From B46-G9 sp964581175 (GTDB lineage Bacteria; Desulfobacterota; DSM-4660; Desulfatiglandales; Desulfatiglandaceae): 64,000 bases of DNA. The stretch lies in NCBI GenBank assembly GCA_964581175.1, contig CAZONI010000010.1:1-64000 (forward strand). The letters run 5' to 3'. A program made the position numbers and the translations under genes. Positions 32,449 to 40,285 of this stretch are shown here, in pieces. Under the pieces are notes generated by a model that did no database searches, was not told the DNA's origin, and worked only from the letters and a program-made list of their open reading frames with translations. Position 1 is the first letter of the stretch; each line of letters starts with the position of its first letter.

Positions 32449-33150
32449 ATGAGTGAGCCGAGCAGGAAGGACAAGACATTTCATATCATCATGAAAAGGT
32501 TTGTAGAAACCGGTCAGGCGCCCCACTACACCGAAATAGCAACCGAGTTGGGCGTCTCTGTTGAAGGGGGACGAGAGGCGGTGAATGAGCTTTTTTCACT
32601 TCGCGGGTTCCCCGGGTGGCTGTACCCAACTACCGATTACATCACCTCGTTTCCCCCGTTCAACAACCTTCCCACTCAATACCGCATCACAATTGATGGG
32701 CAGCAGAAATGGTTCGCCCAGTGAGGGTTCGAATCGCTGGCGGTCAGCTGGCTTTTCCCTGGAAAAAAGGTCCGGATTGATGCGCCTTGCCTTGACTGTG
32801 GATCACCGATCAGGGTGGAAATGAAGGACGGAGTCATACAGAATGCGGAACCCGAGGGCCTGGTCGCATATACGTGCGTCCCTTTTCGAGAATGGGACGA
32901 AGACATCCCATATGCGTGAAGCACCATGAATCTCTTCCGGTCGGAAGAGCATGTCCGCAACTGGCACGGTTTCAAAACGGGTACCGAAGAAGGAATCGTT
33001 CCCCTGCTTGATATGGCCAAGGCCTTTTCCGGCAACTTTTTCAGGAGACGCCTGGATCCGGATTATGTCTCCCACATGCGCGAGTATGGGAAGGAGATGG
33101 TCGGCGCCCTGAAGAATTGGGGTGTCTTTTGGCAATTCCCGAAAAAATAG
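32449..33150 (+). CDS. MerB-like organomercurial lyase homologue with two in-frame UGA (Sec) codons
   Basis: One frame of 233 codons with TGA at codons 92 and 157 and AAGGAGG before the ATG. Read with both TGA as selenocysteine, it aligns with MerB: the N-terminal winged helix; FAQ-U-GFESL over MerB YAWC96ALDTL; a Cys at 114 over C117; GVIQNAEPEGLV over SEIQAVEPAGMA; and IPYA-U-STMNLFRS over SFC159CHVHFFAS. So both catalytic cysteines (C96, C159) are UGA, C160 is Ser, and the D99 position is Glu. Each UGA is followed at 11-12 bases by a hairpin, the second a perfect SECIS-type stem with a GGUC loop. MerB cleaves carbon-mercury bonds; the true substrate here is unknown. Confidence 0.85.
32736..32748 (+). 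promoter_or_regulatory. SECIS-like hairpin after the first UGA
   Basis: GCTG-GCGGT-CAGC, starting 11 bases after the first TGA, as in Escherichia coli fdhF. The stem is only four pairs, but the loop contains GGU. Confidence 0.5.
32932..32949 (+). promoter_or_regulatory. SECIS hairpin after the second UGA
   Basis: CTCTTCC-GGTC-GGAAGAG, seven perfect pairs with the canonical GGUC apical loop, starting 12 bases after the second TGA. Spacing, stem length and loop all match bacterial SECIS elements that bind SelB. Confidence 0.85.
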
Positions 33151-33246
33151 GCAATGGCGGAGTCAGGTTGGCCCTCGAACTTGGCAAAAGACCTTCCACA
33201 ATGATAGATAGCATAACACCAAAACGCTATCGATAGAGGTGTCGAC

Positions 33247-33474
33247 ATGCAAACAGTAACAGTTTCCCCAAAATATCAGGTCTTTATCCCCAAGAATATC
33301 AGGGAGGCGATGCGTCTTCGCCCTGGACAGAAATTGAAGATCATTGAATATGAAGGGAGAATCGAATTAATTCCTGACCGGGATATCTCTGAGCTGAAAG
33401 GGTTTCTAAAAGGAATTAACACAGAATCTATACGTGAGGGAGATAGAAATTGTTCCCGTCATAACCATTTATGA
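33247..33474 (+). CDS. AbrB/MazE-type antitoxin (C-terminus altered)
   Basis: 75 residues. The SpoVT-AbrB DNA-binding domain is clear (VTVSPKYQVFIPKNIREAMRLRPGQKL and IELIPDRDISELKGFLKG). It is the usual antitoxin partner of a PIN toxin. The last residues (NCSRHNHL) do not fit the family and overlap the PIN remnant in another frame, so the junction between the two genes was probably lost in a deletion. GAGGTG precedes the ATG. The DNA-binding part looks intact. Confidence 0.75.
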   Translation: MQTVTVSPKYQVFIPKNIREAMRLRPGQKLKIIEYEGRIELIPDRDISELKGFLKGINTESIREGDRNCSRHNHL

Positions 33475-33628
33475 AGTGTTTAAAGTGGTCTTGCGTGAAG
33501 CAAGTGAAGCAGACAGCATTATTTTCGCCACGGCAATTGCATATGAATGTACCGTATGGACACAGGATTCCGACTTTGAAAATCTGCCGGGGGTTAATTT
33601 CTTTCCAAAATTGGGAGCCGGAAAATAG
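33434..33628 (+). pseudogene. PIN-domain (VapC-like) toxin remnant
   Basis: 64 residues hold two non-adjacent pieces of a PIN domain: VPVITIYEVFKVVLREAS (normally about residues 35-50) joined directly to EADSIIFATAIAYECTVWTQDSDF (normally about 90-115, with catalytic Asp residues). The N-terminal strand with the first catalytic Asp and about 40 central residues are missing. It starts from a GTG inside the antitoxin frame. It cannot be an active nuclease. The 225 bases after it, up to the nitroreductase gene, show nothing. Confidence 0.7.
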
Positions 33629-33856
33629 GAGATCGGGGATGCTGCCGGATTTTCCTTGAGCCGGGAGGTCAGATCGCCTATACTCCGGCCCCAAAAACAG
33701 CGACTGTCATCTCATCCAGCGTCATCGTTCTCCGGGCCGCTCGAGATGTTTCTCCTGAGGGACCGGAGGCCGATCGTATCCGGCCGGGCAATCCAGGAAT
33801 CGTTCGCGCAGGAAAATGTCAGGTGGATTTAGAAGTCCATCGGAGAGGAATTGATC

Positions 33857-34519
33857 ATGGAATTAAATGAGGCGATTGAAAGGCGGCGCAGTATCCGATT
33901 GTTTCTGCCGGATCCTGTGCCGCGGGAAAAGATCCTGAAGATTGTGGAGACGGCACGTTGGGCGCCGTCGTGGGGGAACACCCAGCCTTGGGAGATCGTG
34001 GTAGCCGACGGAGACAAGTGCGGAAAGCTGGCACGTGCGCTCGAAGCAGAGGGGAAGAAGGGGAGCAATCCCGGGCCTGACATCGTGATGCCGGTGCAAT
34101 TCCCCGAGGTTCACAAAAAGCGGTATGTGTCGCTCGGCAGGGCCCTGCTTACCAGTATGGGAATTGAACGGGGAGACAGGGAGGCCCGTGCGCAGCACTA
34201 TCTGAACATGTACATGTTTTTCGGCGCACCGACCGTTGTCTACTTCACCATCGACGGCCGGCTGAACGAACCCTATGCCTGCCTGGACGTCGGCTCCATA
34301 GGGACCACATTCTGCTATCTGGCCTATCAGGAGGGCCTGGGGACCATCTACCTGGCTGCATCCATGCACTTTCCGGATATAGTCAAAGACGTTTTGGCTA
34401 TTCCGAAGGACAAGAAAGTCGTCATCGGCATCGCAGTGGGGACACCGCATCCGGATGCCCCGGCGAGTCTCTTCAGGAGCGAGAGGGACCCGGTGGAGAA
34501 TCTGCTGAGATTCGCGTGA
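33857..34519 (+). CDS. Nitroreductase family flavoprotein
   Basis: 220 residues with family motifs ELNEAIERRRSIRLFLPDPV (FMN phosphate site), ETARWAPSWGNTQPWEIVV, DVGSIGTTFCYLAYQEGLGT and VVIGIAVGTPHPD. It would reduce nitro compounds, quinones or an enoate with NAD(P)H in the cytoplasm. The ATG has GAGAGGAA upstream; a TTG two codons earlier is less likely. It precedes an acyl-CoA dehydrogenase and ETF genes on the same strand with a 63-base gap, so it may belong to that oxidation pathway. Confidence 0.88.
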   Translation: MELNEAIERRRSIRLFLPDPVPREKILKIVETARWAPSWGNTQPWEIVVADGDKCGKLARALEAEGKKGSNPGPDIVMPVQFPEVHKKRYVSLGRALLTSMGIERGDREARAQHYLNMYMFFGAPTVVYFTIDGRLNEPYACLDVGSIGTTFCYLAYQEGLGTIYLAASMHFPDIVKDVLAIPKDKKVVIGIAVGTPHPDAPASLFRSERDPVENLLRFA

Positions 34520-34582
34520 CCAGGCGCTCGGAGAATGGAGAGGGGACAATAGCCAGGAGTTCAACGAACAGCGACGCATACC

Positions 34583-35725
34583 ATGGACACATTCCTGACC
34601 GAAAAGAATAGGGCCGTTCGCCGGGCCGTTCGTTCATTCTGTGACGATGAAATCCGTCCCATTGCCGGAGAAATTGACCGGGAAGCCTCGTTTCCCTGGC
34701 AGGTGGTGGAAAAAATGGGGAAACTGGGGTACTTCGGCATCCAGGTTCCCCGGGAACTGGGCGGGGCGGGCCTGGATTCCATGAGCTACGTCATCGTCAT
34801 AGAAGAACTGTCCAGCGCCTGCGCAGGCCTGGGATTGTGTGTCACCGTCCACAACAGCGTGGCGGTCTTCCCTATCCTGGGCTTTGGAAACGACGAACAG
34901 AAACAGAAATGGATCCCTCCCCTTGCCCGGGGCGAAAAAATCGGCGCCTTCTGCCTCACCGAACCCAATGCAGGCTCTGATGCTGCGGGTCTCGAGGCCA
35001 CGGCCATCCGCCAGGGGGACCATTATACCATCAATGCCAACAAGGTATTCGTAACCAATGGCGGCGTTGCCGATATCTGCCTGATATTTGCCCGGACAGA
35101 CCCGGAAGCAGGTACAAAAGGGATCAGCGTCGTGGTGGCGGAGCGGGGAACGCCCGGCTTTGTGGTCGGAGACCTTGAGGACCTCTGCGGTATGCGCGCC
35201 AATCCGGTCACTTCCATCAGGCTCTATGACTGCGCCGTACCCTTGAAGAACCTGATCGGCGAGGAAGGCATGGGGCTCAAAATAGGGCTGGCGGCCCTCG
35301 ATATCGGGAGGACCGGAATTGCGGCCCAGGCCGTGGGGATCGCCCAGGCGGCGCTTGAAGAGGCCGTCAAATACTCGCGGCAGCGCCGACAGTTCGGCGT
35401 GCCCATCGCCAAGCACCAGGCCATCGCCATGATGATAGCGGACATGGCGACGCAGGTAGACGCCGCCCGGCTCATGGTTTACCGATCGGCCACATTGAGA
35501 GATCAGGGCAGGCCCTTCTCCCAGGCATCCGCCATGGCCAAACTTTTTGCCTCGGAAACGTCCACAAAGGTCACCGACATGGCTGTCCAGGTACACGGCG
35601 GCTACGGCTACTCCAGGCTCTATCCTGTTGAGCGTTATTACCGGGACGCAAGAGTGACCAGGATCTACGAGGGAACGTCCGAGATTCATCGGATGGTCAT
35701 ATCAAAGGGAATCTTGGGCGCGTGA
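34583..35725 (+). CDS. Acyl-CoA dehydrogenase
   Basis: 380 residues, normal family length. It shows the FAD/substrate signatures AFCLTEPNAGSDAAGL and KVFVTNGGVADICLIFART, QRRQFGVPIAKHQAI, and the catalytic Glu in RIYEGTSEIHRMVISKGILG, the position used by short- and medium-chain enzymes. It oxidises an acyl-CoA to the enoyl-CoA and passes electrons to the ETF encoded immediately after. The chain length or special substrate is not evident. No strong ribosome site lies in front of the ATG. Confidence 0.95.
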   Translation: MDTFLTEKNRAVRRAVRSFCDDEIRPIAGEIDREASFPWQVVEKMGKLGYFGIQVPRELGGAGLDSMSYVIVIEELSSACAGLGLCVTVHNSVAVFPILGFGNDEQKQKWIPPLARGEKIGAFCLTEPNAGSDAAGLEATAIRQGDHYTINANKVFVTNGGVADICLIFARTDPEAGTKGISVVVAERGTPGFVVGDLEDLCGMRANPVTSIRLYDCAVPLKNLIGEEGMGLKIGLAALDIGRTGIAAQAVGIAQAALEEAVKYSRQRRQFGVPIAKHQAIAMMIADMATQVDAARLMVYRSATLRDQGRPFSQASAMAKLFASETSTKVTDMAVQVHGGYGYSRLYPVERYYRDARVTRIYEGTSEIHRMVISKGILGA

Positions 35726-35736
35726 AGAATAAGGCA

Positions 35737-36510
35737 ATGGAATCCAACAAAACAATTGTATGCATCAAGCCTGTCGTCTTATCGGCTTCCGGTGCCAAAG
35801 CACGATCAGCAGATTCGTATGGGCTAAACCCTTTTGACCGCCCGGCCCTGGAAGTCGCGCTGCAGTTGAAGCAAAAGCGGGGTGGAACCGTTACCGTCCT
35901 TGCCATGGGACCCAAGCCGTCCGCCTTTGTACTCAACGAGGCCATGGCCATGGGCGCCGACGCAGGTGTACTCCTGTGTGATCCTGCACTAGCAGGATCT
36001 GATACGCTTGCGACATCTACCGCGCTGGGAACGGCCATCCAGCATCTATCTCCTTTCGATCTCATCCTGTTCGGCACAAGATCGTCCGACAGCGATACGG
36101 GGCACGTGGGGCCTCAGACCGCGGTGCTCCTCGACCTCCCGCTGGTCACAGGCGTCTGCGCCGTTGAAACCCTCGAAAACGGCCTCCGTGTCGAGCGCAG
36201 GATTGACGACTTCAGGGAGACCTACGAACTGCCCTTCCCCGCTGTTCTCACTATCCAGCCCGGATCAGTGAGGCCGAGAGACATAGGGCTTCTGGAAATG
36301 GCGCCTGCTTTTGAAGAAAAAGAACTCATAAAATGGAGTCTCAAAGACCTGGGCCTGTCTCCGGAGCGTGTCGGAGAACCGGGTTCCGCCACTGCTGTTA
36401 TTTCATTGTCAAAAGTACAAAGAACGAAAACATGCGACTTTTTGAGCGGGTCGAAGGAAGAACAGGTTGAGGAGTTATTGAGCCGTCTGCTCTCGTCGGG
36501 CCTTTTATGA
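35737..36510 (+). CDS. etfB: Electron transfer flavoprotein beta subunit
   Basis: 257 residues of the EtfB/FixA family: CIKPVV near the start, NPFDRPALEVALQLKQ, VTVLAMGPKPSAFVLNEAMAMGAD, and the nucleotide-binding FGTRSSDSDTGHVGPQTAVLLDLPLVTG. It pairs with the following alpha subunit to accept electrons from the acyl-CoA dehydrogenase. A GTG five codons upstream overlaps the dehydrogenase stop and could also be used. The C-terminal tail is longer than in classical EtfB. Confidence 0.92.
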   Translation: MESNKTIVCIKPVVLSASGAKARSADSYGLNPFDRPALEVALQLKQKRGGTVTVLAMGPKPSAFVLNEAMAMGADAGVLLCDPALAGSDTLATSTALGTAIQHLSPFDLILFGTRSSDSDTGHVGPQTAVLLDLPLVTGVCAVETLENGLRVERRIDDFRETYELPFPAVLTIQPGSVRPRDIGLLEMAPAFEEKELIKWSLKDLGLSPERVGEPGSATAVISLSKVQRTKTCDFLSGSKEEQVEELLSRLLSSGLL

Positions 36511-36541
36511 GAAAGACTTGAGGTAACTGAATAAGACCGCT

Positions 36542-38167
36542 ATGTCAACGGGCGTAAAAAAAGAACTGTGGGTCCACATAGATCTCAGGAACAGGAAGTT
36601 CTTCGATCTCTCGCTGAACGTGCTGGCCAAGACGAGGGAACTGGCCGGCTCAATAGCAGGCGAGACAGTTGCGGTCCTCCTGGGATCATCCGGCTCCCAA
36701 CCCGTGGGGGACGAGGAGGAAGGCCACGGCCTGATTCCGGCTGATGAGGCCGGAGCCGAATGCACCAGGCACGGTGCAGACCGTGTTTTTATCCTTGAGA
36801 ATGAACTCCTTGCCGTCCCAAGGCCGGACCTCTGTGCGAACGCCCTCGCCCCTTTTGTTGCCGAACATAACCCCACGCTGGTTATTTTTGTCCTTACCGA
36901 TTTCGGCAGGGAAACGGCTGCCAGGTCCGCCCGGATCATCAACTCCGGCCTCATCTCCGAATGCGCGGATGTCTCTATCGAAAAAGGGAAAGTAGTAGCA
37001 GACTGCCCGGCATGGAGCGGTGATTTCATGGGTCGAATCACCTTCCTGGACGCGTCCCGCACGGGGTTCCTCACCATGCAGCCGTATGCGGCCAGGGCAA
37101 CCAGAGTGAACGGCCGCCCCGGTCGGATCGAGCGGTTCAGTGTGGATGTTCCGGATACCTGCAAAGGCCTCAAACTGCTCTCAAGTTCTCCCGGAAACAT
37201 CGAGGCCCAACGCCTGGAGAACGCCCAAACCATTGTGGTAGGTGGAGCGGGAATGGGCAGTATCGAAAACTTCGCCCTGGTGCGTGAACTCGCGGCCGCC
37301 ATGGGCGCTGAACTGGGGGCGACCCGCCCTCCCGTGCTTGAACACTGGATCGAGGAAGAAAGGCTCATCGGACAAACCGGAAAATCCGTTAGGCCCAAAC
37401 TCCTTTTTTCCATAGGAACGTCCGGCGCGGTGCAGTATGCGGCCGGGGTCATGGAAGCCAAAACCATTGTGGCCGTCAACCGCGATAAGTCCGCACCCAT
37501 CTTTCAGATCGCGGATATCGGAATCGTAGCCGACGCCAAAGTCCTCCTCCCCCAGCTGATAACCAGGGTCAGGCAGGCTACAATGCGGAAACTCACGGAT
37601 GATCTTTATTCCGCCAGGGACAATCTTGACACCGCAAAAGACTTCGGGGCAAAGGTGCGGGAGCTCCGCGAGAGCCACAACTGGACAATCGAAGCATTAT
37701 CCGAAGCAACAGGACAATCCCCCGATTTTATGGAAAAAGTCGAAAAAGGGACGGTTACGCCCCCGGTTGCCTTTCTGTTGAGATTCGCAAAGGCGTTGAA
37801 GATCGACCCGGAAACGTTTCTCCGGAGGGAAGAAAAGGCATTGATCCGCAGCTTAAGGGAGCAGGCCTTCATGAAGCGGACCCGGGATTATTCCTACCAG
37901 ACCCTGAGCCCCGGGGTGGAAAGCCATCACCTCCGGGCTTTCATGGTTACCATAGAGGCCAGAAAGACCCATAAGCCCGTCGCCTATAAACACGAAGGCG
38001 AGGAGTTTATCTTTGTCATGGAGGGGGAACTGAAACTCAGCCTCGGGAACAAGGATCACCGTCTGAAGGCCGGAGAGTCTATCCACTTCAACTCCGATAC
38101 CCCCCATAAGCTGAAAAGCATGTCGTCTGAAACGACACATTGTCTCGTCGTACTTTTTACTCCCTGA
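36542..38167 (+). CDS. ETF alpha subunit fused to an HTH-cupin regulator
   Basis: 541 residues, against about 320 for normal EtfA. Residues 1-360 are EtfA: N-terminal domain, then the FAD domain with VVGGAGMGSIENFALVREL, LIGQTGKSVRPKLLFSIGTSGAVQ and AVNRDKSAPIFQIADIGIV. Residues about 370-430 form an XRE-type helix-turn-helix (VRELRESHNWTIEALSEATG), and about 455-541 a cupin (YKHEGEEFIFVMEGELKLSL ... HFNSDTPHKLKS). The last two parts together are the common XRE-cupin repressor layout. The frame is continuous with no internal start signal, so this is one polypeptide. It may sense flavin redox state or an acyl-CoA ligand and regulate its own operon. Confidence 0.88.
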   Translation: MSTGVKKELWVHIDLRNRKFFDLSLNVLAKTRELAGSIAGETVAVLLGSSGSQPVGDEEEGHGLIPADEAGAECTRHGADRVFILENELLAVPRPDLCANALAPFVAEHNPTLVIFVLTDFGRETAARSARIINSGLISECADVSIEKGKVVADCPAWSGDFMGRITFLDASRTGFLTMQPYAARATRVNGRPGRIERFSVDVPDTCKGLKLLSSSPGNIEAQRLENAQTIVVGGAGMGSIENFALVRELAAAMGAELGATRPPVLEHWIEEERLIGQTGKSVRPKLLFSIGTSGAVQYAAGVMEAKTIVAVNRDKSAPIFQIADIGIVADAKVLLPQLITRVRQATMRKLTDDLYSARDNLDTAKDFGAKVRELRESHNWTIEALSEATGQSPDFMEKVEKGTVTPPVAFLLRFAKALKIDPETFLRREEKALIRSLREQAFMKRTRDYSYQTLSPGVESHHLRAFMVTIEARKTHKPVAYKHEGEEFIFVMEGELKLSLGNKDHRLKAGESIHFNSDTPHKLKSMSSETTHCLVVLFTP

Positions 38168-38427
38168 TGCAGTTGACCGGACTTCGGACCGCAGTGGGGT
38201 CGAAAAGGTATCCTCCCGCATAACCCGGCGGAAAAATGAAGACCTCAGGCACCAACCTGTAAGAGGCTGCTTGTTGAAAAGATGCTCTCGTAAGGCTTTT
38301 CGCTTGGAAAGGAGTCGGCAATTTTATATGCTGGGAGACAGGATATGTTATGGTCGGGATTCCGTGGTGCATGGACGACATAAATTAACCGGCATTGATC
38401 ATCGTGAAGAGGGGTGACTGACAGTCC

Positions 38428-39552
38428 ATGTCAAAAAATTTCTATGAGATCCTGGGCGTTTCAAAGGATGCGTCCAATGATACAATCAAGAAGGCTTACC
38501 GCAAACTCGCGCGGAAGTGGCACCCCGACATCAACCCGGGCAATAAAGAAGCCGAGCAAAAATTCAAAGAGATATCCCGGGCCTATGATTGTCTCAGCAA
38601 AAAGGATCAAAGAGCACTCTACGATGAATTCGGCGAAGAAGGCCTTCGCGCAGGTTTTAATGCCGACCAGGCCAGGGAATACAGGCAGTGGGAAAAATAC
38701 CAGCAAGAAGCTCCCGGCCGTACGGGGCCTGGATTCGGGAGGTATCACAGCTACGAGGATGTCTTCGGGGATCTCTTCGGCTCTGGAGGCGGGGGCGGAA
38801 CAACCGCGACCTTGAAAGGAAGGGACCTGGAGCACGACATAACTATCGATCTGATTTCAGCGCTGAGGGGATTTAAAACAACGCTTTCCATGCAGAGACC
38901 GCAATCATGCCCCCAGTGCAAAGGGTTGGGGATGGATCCCAATTCCAAGATGAGCACCTGTCCTGCATGCGGCGGTTCGGGACGCATTAATGTCGCCCAG
39001 GGACCCATCCAGTTCACCAAGGCCTGTCCTCAATGCAAAGGGCACGGGAGCATTGGAAAAACCTGCACCCGGTGTAACGGCAGCGGGCAGGTCCTCGGCA
39101 CGGACACGATCAACGTCACCATCCCCCGAGGAGTGAAAGAAGGTTCGAAAGTCCGTATCGCAGGCAAGGGGGAACCCGGCCTGAATGGTGCGCCGCCCGG
39201 GGATCTCTATCTTGTGACCCATATCAAGCCGCATCCCCTTTTGGACAGGAAGGGCGATGATCTCCATATGGAGGTACCCGTCACCGTTCGAGAAGCCATG
39301 ACAGGCGGAACCATCACCATCCCGTCGATTGACGGCGACGTCAATCTCAAGGTGCCGCCGAAAAGCCAAAGCGGGCAAGTGCTGAGGCTGAAAGGGAAAG
39401 GCGCCGTGAACCTCAAGACGAAAAAGAAGGGAGACCTGATGGTCAAACTGGTTGTCAAGGTCCCCAAGACGGATGACGGAGAAATCCTTGAAGCCGTGAA
39501 AAAGATGGACAGGCTCTATGAAGGGGATCTGCGGAAGGATATCAGGTTTTGA
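38428..39552 (+). CDS. dnaJ: Chaperone DnaJ
   Basis: 374 residues with the full type I layout: J domain (1-70) with HPD in KWHPDINPGN; a Gly/Phe-rich linker (about 85-130) with DVFGDLFGSGGGGG; a zinc domain with CPQCKGLG, CPACGGSG, CPQCKGHG and CTRCNGSG; and the C-terminal substrate domains. It stimulates DnaK ATPase. No dnaK or grpE is adjacent. GAGGGG lies upstream. Its 3' end overlaps the convergent CbpM-like gene by 11 bases. The 260 bases upstream hold no recognisable gene. Confidence 0.95.
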   Translation: MSKNFYEILGVSKDASNDTIKKAYRKLARKWHPDINPGNKEAEQKFKEISRAYDCLSKKDQRALYDEFGEEGLRAGFNADQAREYRQWEKYQQEAPGRTGPGFGRYHSYEDVFGDLFGSGGGGGTTATLKGRDLEHDITIDLISALRGFKTTLSMQRPQSCPQCKGLGMDPNSKMSTCPACGGSGRINVAQGPIQFTKACPQCKGHGSIGKTCTRCNGSGQVLGTDTINVTIPRGVKEGSKVRIAGKGEPGLNGAPPGDLYLVTHIKPHPLLDRKGDDLHMEVPVTVREAMTGGTITIPSIDGDVNLKVPPKSQSGQVLRLKGKGAVNLKTKKKGDLMVKLVVKVPKTDDGEILEAVKKMDRLYEGDLRKDIRF

Positions 39553-39862
39553 AGGATCCCAATTTTTCCTGAAGCTGCCGGGCCAGATCTTGGAAAATAT
39601 CGTCGAACTGCTCTCTCATTTCGATCATACTCTGCCTCATCCGGAGGATCACCTCCACGCCCGCCAGGTTGACGCCCATTTCCTCCACAAGAATCTTGGC
39701 AAGCCTGAGCGTTTCGAGGTCCTCGGAGGCAAACAGCCTGGTCGAGGAGTCTTCTCGAAAGACAGTACAAACGATTTCTTCCTCCTCCAATTCAGAGAGG
39801 AAACGCTCGGTGACTTGGAGGCGCTCGACAACCTCGGTGATTGTCCAGAATTCTTTGGCCAT
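39542..39862 (-). CDS. MerR/CbpM-like chaperone modulator
   Basis: 106 residues. The N-terminal part (WTITEVVERLQVTERFLSELEEEEIV) is a MerR-type winged helix as found in CbpM and HspR-like partners of DnaJ; the C-terminal part is a coiled coil (GVEVILRMRQSMIEMREQFDDIFQDLARQLQEK). It lies tail to tail with dnaJ. A role in inhibiting or tuning the DnaJ protein follows the CbpA/CbpM model and is inference. Confidence 0.75.
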   Translation of the reverse strand: MAKEFWTITEVVERLQVTERFLSELEEEEIVCTVFREDSSTRLFASEDLETLRLAKILVEEMGVNLAGVEVILRMRQSMIEMREQFDDIFQDLARQLQEKLGSFKT

Positions 39863-39983
39863 ACCCTTAGCCCACTAATAACGCCCGGTCCCGGTGGAAT
39901 AAAAAGAAAAGTCAATCGGAACCGTTGTCCTTAAACAGAAGTATAGAGATTGGATTCTATGGTGTCAACCGGCATTCCACCCC

Positions 39984-40109
39984 CCTGATCCACCATCAAG
40001 GCATCATCTGCGGCGTTGTCTTCGCTCGCTTCTCCTTGCGTCGTATTGTTTATACGACTCAGTCGTCGCTCCTTGGCGCCTTGCATCTGATACCTTGCTG
40101 ATGATCAGG
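39984..40109. repeat. MITE-like palindromic repeat, copy 2
   Basis: Ends CCTGATCCACCATCAAGG and CCTTGCTGATGATCAGG are imperfect inverted repeats. The interior matches the 31.998-kb unit over most of its length, with compensating end changes. It lies between the CbpM-like and permease genes, a 420-base gap with no other content recognised. Confidence 0.75.
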
Positions 40110-40285
40110 AATTTCACCAAATCACCCGGTGAAACTCATGATGCGAAAATTAGATGGTGGATTTGGGCACCCGTGGAACAGTTGGAGGGGAGATCGGTAA
40201 AAAAACTGAGTTTACGCTCCATAGGGTGATGAGGTAATATCAGAAAAATGTCGAGATAAACCTGCTTGCGGCAAGAATCGGAGAC

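Noticed and set aside
32721..32740. A tRNA T-loop-like GGGTTCGAATC
   Set aside because: No acceptor, anticodon or D arm around it; it lies in the coding frame of the MerB-like gene.
32449..33150. Three separate small genes or a pseudogene broken by two stop codons
   Set aside because: Both stops are TGA, fall on the two catalytic cysteine columns of MerB, and each has a SECIS-type hairpin at the right distance. Random nonsense mutations would not do this.
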